Shown here piece after piece: positions 57,875 to 64,000 of a DNA stretch of 64,000 nt. Each line of letters begins with the position of its first letter. Position 1 is the first letter of the stretch. The notes beneath the pieces are model-generated. The model saw only the letters and a program-made list of their open reading frames with translations, had not been told where the DNA came from and made no database searches. Source of the DNA: Saccharofermentans sp. (GTDB lineage Bacteria; Bacillota; Clostridia; Saccharofermentanales; Saccharofermentanaceae); contig JAILDX010000038.1 of NCBI GenBank assembly GCA_024688685.1, forward strand, positions 1 to 64,000, in the 5' to 3' direction. The position numbers were made by a program, and so were the translations under genes.

Positions 57875-58298
57875 TCTTATCAAGTTCTTCTTCCGTAAAA
57901 ACAGGTATCCCGTTCTGTATCAGAAGATCTGCCGTTACGCCGTTGCCATCGCATTTGCCTCCGGTAAAAGAACCGTCATAGATCGTGCCCTTTCCGCATG
58001 AAGGACTGTTTGCTTTGAGGATTGCAAAGTCCACATCTAATTCTTTTGCAAGATAAAGTGCGGTTTTTGCACCTTTGTCATATTCTGCTGTAACATCACG
58101 TCCGTCTTTTGATATTACCTTGTCGCCGACACGCTCAGATGGAATTCGAGGCGTGGGGAGTCCTCCGGCCTGTTCAGGACATACCGGGATCAGCGTATGT
58201 CTGTCTTTGAGGGCGATTATCTCCTGACAGGGAACGGAATCCCCTTTGTATCTGCATTCAACGCCCAAAAGGCAGGCACTGACAAGAATCTTTGCCAT
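57855..58298 (-). CDS. DUF523 family protein
   Basis: MAKILVSACLLGVECRYKGDSV, PVCPEQAGGLPTPRIPSERVGD, ILKANSPSCGKGTIYDGSFTG. Confidence 0.93.
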   Translation of the reverse strand: MAKILVSACLLGVECRYKGDSVPCQEIIALKDRHTLIPVCPEQAGGLPTPRIPSERVGDKVISKDGRDVTAEYDKGAKTALYLAKELDVDFAILKANSPSCGKGTIYDGSFTGGKCDGNGVTADLLIQNGIPVFTEEELDKISQAFS

Positions 58299-58405
58299 AT
58301 ATAAACCTCCGTGAATTGTTCTAAAATCTATTTATTAAATCCTATTTTTTTATTATAATTTTTTTGATGTGCATTTTGCAAATATATTAAACGAGGTGAT
58401 GATTT

Positions 58406-59065
58406 ATGGACAGTAAGTACATGCAGAACGTTACTGTATTTGATCACCCTTTGATCAGGCATAAGGTAACACATCTTTGCGATGTAAATACCGGATCAAA
58501 GGAATTCTGCGAGATCGTTTCAGAGATCACGATGTTAATGGGGTATGAGGTGCTTAAGGATCTGCCTGTGAAGATGGTAGAGATTCAGGCACCTTTATCT
58601 AAGTTTGAATCTCCTGTTCTGGCAGAAGATTTTACGATCGTTCCCATCTTAAGAGCCGGACTTGGAATGGTTGACGGACTTCGTTCGCTTCTTCCTACAG
58701 CTAAGGTTGGTCATGTAGGTATCTACAGAGACGAGAAGACATTGCAGCCTATTCAGTACTATTTTAAGATGCCTGTTGATGTAGCACAGGGCGAGGTTAT
58801 CATCGTAGATCCTGCGTTCGCTACAGGCGTAAGCGCTGACGCCGCTATCAAGCTTCTCAAGGAAGCAGGCTGCAAGCGTATCAAGTTTATGTGTATCTTT
58901 GCTGCTGACCAGGGAATTGAGATGGTGGCAAAGAATCATCCTGATGTACCTATCTATGCTGCATATCACTCAACAAAGCCTTTGAATGCTCACGGTTATA
59001 TTGTTGATGCAGCAGGTGATGCAGGCGACAGAGTCTGCGGAACTGTAAGCTACAAGCCGCAGTAA
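58406..59065 (+). CDS. upp: Uracil phosphoribosyltransferase
   Basis: VFDHPLIRHKVTHLCDVNTGSKEFCEIVSEIT, VPILRAGLGMVDGL, VIIVDPAFATGVSADAAI. Confidence 0.96.
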   Translation: MDSKYMQNVTVFDHPLIRHKVTHLCDVNTGSKEFCEIVSEITMLMGYEVLKDLPVKMVEIQAPLSKFESPVLAEDFTIVPILRAGLGMVDGLRSLLPTAKVGHVGIYRDEKTLQPIQYYFKMPVDVAQGEVIIVDPAFATGVSADAAIKLLKEAGCKRIKFMCIFAADQGIEMVAKNHPDVPIYAAYHSTKPLNAHGYIVDAAGDAGDRVCGTVSYKPQ

Positions 59066-59086
59066 GGGTTTTTCAGGAGGGTATTT

Positions 59087-60562
59087 ATGAAACTGGTTTA
59101 TGATGTTTTTGACAAGCCGTCGATGGGAAAGACGCTCGTATTTGCTTTCCAGCAGATGATCGCCATTATGGCTGCAACGATCCTTGTACCTATGCTCGTA
59201 ACTTCTTACGGGCTTGTAGCAGATCCTGCTGCAGCGCTCTTTGGTGCAGGTATCGGTACTTTGGTCTATATTCTCTTTACAAAGAAGAGAAGCCCCGTTT
59301 TCCTTGGAAGCTCATTTACTTTCCTTGGTGCATATGCTGCTTCGATCGGACAGAACTTCGGTTATCTCGGAATCATCCTCGGTGTATTCTTTGCAGGCCT
59401 TGTTTATGTCCTCATCGGTTTGATTATCAAGATGGTTGGTTCTTCATGGGTAAACAAGCTCATGCCTGCTGTCATTATCGGACCAGTAGTTACGCTTATC
59501 GGTCTTTCTCTTTCCGGTACTGCTACGAGCTGGATGGCTCTCAACGGTTCTCAGAATGCAGATGATTACAGCCTTGTAACTATCCTTGTAGGTGCAGTTA
59601 CATTCTTTGCCATCGTTATTGCATCAGTAAAGGGAAGCGACAACATCAAGCTCATTCCTTTTATCGTCGGTATTTCAGTCGGTTATGTATTTGCTCTTGC
59701 TCTCACACTCATGGGAAGAGCTTCTTCAAATGAGACAATGCAGATCATGAGCCTTCAGTCATTTAAGGACACTTTTGAGCCTCTGACACTGTCATCCTTC
59801 ATTAAAGTTCCTGACTTCTTCTTCCTGAAGGCAATTCAGGAGAAGGGCTGGCAGACACTGTCCGCAGCTGATGTCGGAAGCATTGCTCTTATTTACATTC
59901 CTATCGGTATCGTTGAACTCGCACAGCATATTGCTGACCATAAGAACCTTGGAAACATCATCAACAGAGATCTCATTACGGATCCCGGTCTTGACAATAC
60001 ATTGTTCGGTGACGGTGTAGGATCCATCGTTGGTTCACTATTCGGTGGTGCTGCGAATACTACTTATGGTGAGTCAATCGGTTGTGTTGCCATTACAGGT
60101 AATGCTTCCATCATCTCGATCATTGTTGCTTCATTAGGTTGTATGATCCTTTCGTTCTTTACACCTTTTGTCGCTCTGATCCATTCGATCCCTAAGTGCG
60201 TAATGGGCGGAGCATGTGTTGCTCTCTACGGATTCATCGCTGTTTCCGGTCTTCAGATGCTCAGAAAGGTTGACCTCAATAACAGCAAGAACCTGTTTAT
60301 TGTTTCGGGTATCCTTGTTACAGGCATCGGCGGACTTACACTCAAGTTCGGTTATAACGAACTTACAGGCGGAGCTATCCTTGAGATTACAGCTCTTGCA
60401 GTAGCGCTCCTCTTCGGTATTGTCACAAATCTTATCGTTAATAACGGAAAGCTTGAATCTGATTCTTCTGATAAGGATGCAAAGGTTCAGCCTGAACTGC
60501 TTGCCGCAAAGGGCGTTACCCCTTCGACACCCCGTAAGGACCGCAAGAAAGGGAAGAAGTAA
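59087..60562 (+). CDS. uraA: Uracil permease (NCS2 family)
   Basis: QQMIAIMAATILVPMLV, GSSFTFLGAYA, VGIVELAQHIADHKNLGNIINRDLITDPGLDNTLFGDG. Confidence 0.93.
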   Translation: MKLVYDVFDKPSMGKTLVFAFQQMIAIMAATILVPMLVTSYGLVADPAAALFGAGIGTLVYILFTKKRSPVFLGSSFTFLGAYAASIGQNFGYLGIILGVFFAGLVYVLIGLIIKMVGSSWVNKLMPAVIIGPVVTLIGLSLSGTATSWMALNGSQNADDYSLVTILVGAVTFFAIVIASVKGSDNIKLIPFIVGISVGYVFALALTLMGRASSNETMQIMSLQSFKDTFEPLTLSSFIKVPDFFFLKAIQEKGWQTLSAADVGSIALIYIPIGIVELAQHIADHKNLGNIINRDLITDPGLDNTLFGDGVGSIVGSLFGGAANTTYGESIGCVAITGNASIISIIVASLGCMILSFFTPFVALIHSIPKCVMGGACVALYGFIAVSGLQMLRKVDLNNSKNLFIVSGILVTGIGGLTLKFGYNELTGGAILEITALAVALLFGIVTNLIVNNGKLESDSSDKDAKVQPELLAAKGVTPSTPRKDRKKGKK

Positions 60563-60580
60563 TCCCCGGTTTCGAGATAT

Positions 60581-61111
60581 ATGATCAGGGTTGAGAAGAT
60601 CTATTTCGATATGGATGGAGTCCTTGCTGATTTCGACCGCGGAGTTAAAGAGATGTGCGGCATTGAGCCGCCTTCTCAGCCCGGCGGGAGAAGATCGCAA
60701 GAGGAAGACGATCTTATGTGGGAACGAATGAAGCATGTCGATCATTTTTACGATAAGCTTCAGCCTGTGGATGGTGCTGTTTCCATGTTCTTCAAGATTT
60801 ATGGAGAATTCGGGGATAAATGCGAAATACTCACAGGTATCCCAAGACCTCACAGAGGGATCGATACCGCTGCTGAAGATAAAGTCAGATGGGTAAACCG
60901 CATACTGACTTGTTCTGACAATATCAGGGTAAATACTGTTTACAGACTCGAGAAAGTCAGATACTGCAAAGGCGAAGGATACATACTGATCGACGATCTT
61001 GAACAGAACATTGCTGACTGGGAGAATGAAGGAGGAACCGGTATTCTTCATAGTAATGCAGCGGACACGTTGATCAGATTAAGTTCAATTACCGGCATAA
61101 GTTTCGGTTAA
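60581..61111 (+). CDS. 5'(3')-deoxyribonucleotidase-like HAD protein
   Basis: IYFDMDGVLADFDRGVKEMCG, ILTGIPRPH, ILIDDLEQNIADWENEGGTGIL. Confidence 0.82.
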   Translation: MIRVEKIYFDMDGVLADFDRGVKEMCGIEPPSQPGGRRSQEEDDLMWERMKHVDHFYDKLQPVDGAVSMFFKIYGEFGDKCEILTGIPRPHRGIDTAAEDKVRWVNRILTCSDNIRVNTVYRLEKVRYCKGEGYILIDDLEQNIADWENEGGTGILHSNAADTLIRLSSITGISFG

Positions 61112-61130
61112 TTGATTTTTGGAGAGAAAA

Positions 61131-61375
61131 ATGGAGTATACATTAATACCAGTTTTCTGTTGTTTTTTGAGCTTCTTTGTTTTGTCTTTTGGTATCTATT
61201 CGATATCAGGAAAACTTAAATGGCCAAAGAGGTGGAAGGCCCTGATCGCAGGTCTGTGTTTCTATTGTCTCGGTGATTCTGTAGGACTCAAAAATGAAGG
61301 CATTTACTGCGGAATCATGGATGTGCTGTCGTTTCGATCATCGCACTGAAGTTCGTTGATAAGGATAATAGATAA
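61131..61375 (+). pseudogene. Small membrane protein with a frameshift near 61320
   Basis: Frame 1 ends ...YCGIMDVLSFRSSH*, but the alternative frame continues as a TM-like AVVSIIALKFVDKDNR* after an apparent TG duplication (gatgtgctg). Confidence 0.5.
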
Positions 61376-61380
61376 TAGAA

Positions 61381-61410
61381 AAAGGAGCTGCACAGTGCAG
61401 CTCCTTTCTT
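61381..61410. terminator. Bidirectional terminator between convergent genes
   Basis: AAAGGAGCTGCAC-a-GTGCAGCTCCTTT, A-rich left flank and T-rich right flank. Confidence 0.85.
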
Positions 61411-61428
61411 ATTTATCAGATATGTTTA

Positions 61429-62031
61429 TTACTTTACCTTCAGGCTTTCCAGGATCTTGACAACATCGCTGCTGGTAACGCTTATTTCAGCCTCATCTGA
61501 AACTTCTCCTGAGCTGTCGATAACAATGTGGAAACAACTGTTATCAGAGAGAGGGATCATTACATGAGTTTGTGCGTAAGCATCCGTGTCAGCACCGGCA
61601 TACTCATAGCATACAAGACACTCAGTTCCGCTTACCGAAATACTGTCTGCGGGAGCAACAGAGTTATTCTCATTTTTGATCGAATCATAAACATTCTGTG
61701 CACTCCTGTCGGAGAAGTATATCGGTTCAACTGTAGGTCTGTAAACACTCTGTGCGCTCTTCTCGTTCTTTATGAGCATGATCACATCAGTGAAGTTAGA
61801 ATGAGGTCCGAATATATCTGCTCCGTCTTCCGTATTCTCCATAGGCTCTGCAATCCAGCCCGCAGGTACAAGAACAGTAAAGTCACCAACGTCAAAGGTT
61901 CCATCCGATTCGTAGAGAGATGAAGCCGTTGTGTCTGAATTCTGAATGCCTGATGCACTGCCGGCATCACATGCCGTAAGAGCCAGTCCGAAAGACGCAA
62001 TGAGAATTGCTGCAATAATCTTTGTTTTCAA
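61429..62031 (-). CDS. Hypothetical lipoprotein
   Basis: MKTKIIAAILIASFGLALTACDAGSAS lipobox. Confidence 0.7.
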   Translation of the reverse strand: MKTKIIAAILIASFGLALTACDAGSASGIQNSDTTASSLYESDGTFDVGDFTVLVPAGWIAEPMENTEDGADIFGPHSNFTDVIMLIKNEKSAQSVYRPTVEPIYFSDRSAQNVYDSIKNENNSVAPADSISVSGTECLVCYEYAGADTDAYAQTHVMIPLSDNSCFHIVIDSSGEVSDEAEISVTSSDVVKILESLKVK

Positions 62032-62042
62032 TTGTCTCCTCC

Positions 62043-62465
62043 TTATTTCAAAAGCTTTTTGATGAACATACTCTCTTTAAGAGTGATCCTGTTGTCAGCA
62101 GATACGATACAGAGCATAAAAGATACCATATCTGCCTTGATGCTGATATCAAGTCCGCCAAATACATCAACGATGATATCTGCAAGTTCTCTCAGTGCTT
62201 TGGGATTTGTGTTCTTTACAAGATTCTCTGCATTCTCGTAGCCTATGTCCAGTCCTGTCGCAGAAGCAACGAGAGTGTACTCAGACCCCTGAAGTTCCCC
62301 GTCTGCAGCGCAGGCAGCCCTGACGAGGATCTTAAATGCCTCAAGTCCGTTAGGGAGCAGCATGAGAGCAGGAACGATCCTCTGAGAAAGCTGCTCAAGC
62401 TCATCTCTGCGCTGTTCATATGTGAGATCCTCATACTGATGACAAAGCTTTTCAAATTCGAACAT
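62043..62465 (-). CDS. Hypothetical protein, possibly TerB-like
   Basis: 140 aa helical; LVRAACAADGELQGSEYTLV...MLCIVSADNRITLKESMFIKKLL. Confidence 0.55.
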   Translation of the reverse strand: MFEFEKLCHQYEDLTYEQRRDELEQLSQRIVPALMLLPNGLEAFKILVRAACAADGELQGSEYTLVASATGLDIGYENAENLVKNTNPKALRELADIIVDVFGGLDISIKADMVSFMLCIVSADNRITLKESMFIKKLLK

Positions 62466-62469
62466 GTTA

Positions 62470-63297
62470 TTAAACCTCCGTTAAGTTAAACTCTTCAGGT
62501 GAAGCGATTCCCTTGTCGATAGCTTTCTGTCTCATGACAAGATAGAACTCACCGTATGTTGTCTGCGAATAAGGATTTACAAAATACATACCGATGCAGC
62601 AGCAGAGCATACCGAGCAGATACCATCCGATGAATGAGAGCTGAAGAACGAAAAGATCCCATTTCTCGCCATCCATTGTCTTCATGCTGATCTCGAAAGC
62701 TCTGTCCTTGCTGATATCAGGGTTGTCTGAAAGAATATAGGGAATAAGGAAATATGAATATGACTTGATAATTCCGGGAATAACAAAGAGTAAGCCCCAG
62801 AGGAATTCATAGAGAGTCTTGAAAAACATTACCTTAACTCTCGCCATATACTTGCCGCCTGTGAAGCCGGAGAACAGGTGAGCAAAGTTGATGTCTCCGT
62901 AATGCTGCCTGATAAAATATTTGTGGTAGCCTACGGTAAGCGGATTCGTAACGAATATATTGAACACAGTCTTGAAAAGGAAAATGACAAAGCTCAGAAC
63001 AGCACCTGCAATACCGACACCGATCGTCACAGGATTAAGGTAGGAGTCGATCAACTGCTGCAGTTCCTGTCTCTGAGCATTTGTAAGATCTTCTGAACCT
63101 TCGATATCGTCAATATCGATCATATGTGTCTGTGATACAGACGTATTATTGCGGGAAAGAGATGAAGTGTTTACACTCGAACCTCCGTTCCCGAATCCTG
63201 CAATAACTGCAAATACGAAACATACCAGAAATGCCCACCAGTAGGAACCCCTCAGGATGTCCTTGGCTCTTGTTTTAAGTTGTTCTCTTGTCCACAT
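62470..63297 (-). CDS. DUF975 family membrane protein
   Basis: MWTREQLKTRAKDILRGSYWWAFLVCFVFAVIAG; FVIPGIIKSYSYFLIPYILSDNPDISKDRAFEISMKTMDGEKWDLFVLQLSFIGWYLLG. Confidence 0.88.
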   Translation of the reverse strand: MWTREQLKTRAKDILRGSYWWAFLVCFVFAVIAGFGNGGSSVNTSSLSRNNTSVSQTHMIDIDDIEGSEDLTNAQRQELQQLIDSYLNPVTIGVGIAGAVLSFVIFLFKTVFNIFVTNPLTVGYHKYFIRQHYGDINFAHLFSGFTGGKYMARVKVMFFKTLYEFLWGLLFVIPGIIKSYSYFLIPYILSDNPDISKDRAFEISMKTMDGEKWDLFVLQLSFIGWYLLGMLCCCIGMYFVNPYSQTTYGEFYLVMRQKAIDKGIASPEEFNLTEV

Positions 63298-63416
63298 GGT
63301 AAAAACCCCCTTTTGAATATCTGAATAATTATATCAAAAAAAACAGTAAACTTATAATTTATAGTATAATTATCCCGTGGCAGATGAACACTGCCGGTGA
63401 AAGAGAGGTATTAATT

Positions 63417-63581
63417 ATGAGTAAGTATCAGTGTGCACCATGTGGTTATATCTATGATCCCGAGGTCGGTGATCCCGACAGTGGAATTGCGCCGGGAACG
63501 CCTTTCGAGGACCTTCCTGATGATTGGTGCTGCCCCATCTGCGGCGTAGACAAGAGTATGTTTGAGAAGATTGACGACTGA
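63417..63581 (+). CDS. Rubredoxin
   Basis: [48 protein letters not shown] (two CxxC). Confidence 0.97.
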   Translation: MSKYQCAPCGYIYDPEVGDPDSGIAPGTPFEDLPDDWCCPICGVDKSMFEKIDD

Positions 63582-63583
63582 TA

Positions 63584-64000
63584 TGAGAAAGACAAAGATT
63601 ATTTGTACGATCGGTCCTGCTTCTGAGAATGAGCAGACACTCTCGGAAATGTGCCGTGCAGGCATGAATGTTGCGAGGCTCAATTTCTCTCACGGCACAC
63701 ATGAGGAACATCAGAAGAAGATCGATCTCATCAAAGATGTGCGTGAGAAGCTTAATCATCCGCTTCCCATAATGCTTGATACAAAGGGCCCGGAATACAG
63801 GATCAAGACTTTTAAGGATAAGAAAGCTGTTCTTGAGGACGGTCAGGATTTTATCTTCACTGTTGCCGAGTGCGAAGGCGATAATACGAGAGTATCCGTA
63901 AGTTATAAGAATCTTGTCAATGAGCTTAATGTCGGTGACAGGATCCTTGTTAATAACGGACTCCTTGTTTTTGTCGTTAAGGAGCTTTCCGGTGATGATG
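63584..64000 (+). CDS. pyk: Pyruvate kinase, N-terminal part (runs off the window)
   Basis: MRKTKIICTIGPASENEQTLSEMCRAGMNVARLNFSHGTHEEHQKKID...IMLDTKGPEYRI; not in the ORF track because it is open-ended. Confidence 0.95.

Noticed and set aside
60134-61051. 305-aa minus-strand ORF
   Set aside because: Antisense to uraA and the HAD nucleotidase gene, both convincingly coding; composition without motifs.

Overview
This 64 kb window is a chromosomal segment, probably from a Clostridia/Firmicutes bacterium (inferred from gene content). The right half is mostly core genes: a type IIA topoisomerase pair, FtsK/SpoIIIE, MurJ, T-box-leuA, upp-uraA, proC, rnhA, rubredoxin, pyk, and three tRNAs (Val, Trp, Thr). 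The left half is accessory: a large SpaA/fibro-slime surface protein next to a degenerate S26-like protein, decayed AbiEii and HigBA toxin-antitoxin remnants, paralogous solute-binding-like lipoproteins, small double-glycine-leader peptides, and a class II lanthipeptide locus (lanA-lanM-two ABC exporters). Observations most worth follow-up: (1) in-frame TAG codons interrupt three otherwise open genes, one at a conserved Gln of a prephenate dehydratase, while none of the 48 intact complete CDSs I list ends in TAG; (2) the lanthipeptide exporter has a C39 domain that appears to have lost its catalytic Cys and His; (3) the LanM carries a ProcM-like CCG motif; (4) two double-Gly-leader peptides have Pro/Arg-rich, PrAMP-like C-termini; (5) a PheA-type prephenate dehydratase appears to be made as a secreted lipoprotein. 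All calls come from reading the sequence and the supplied ORFs. No database search was possible.
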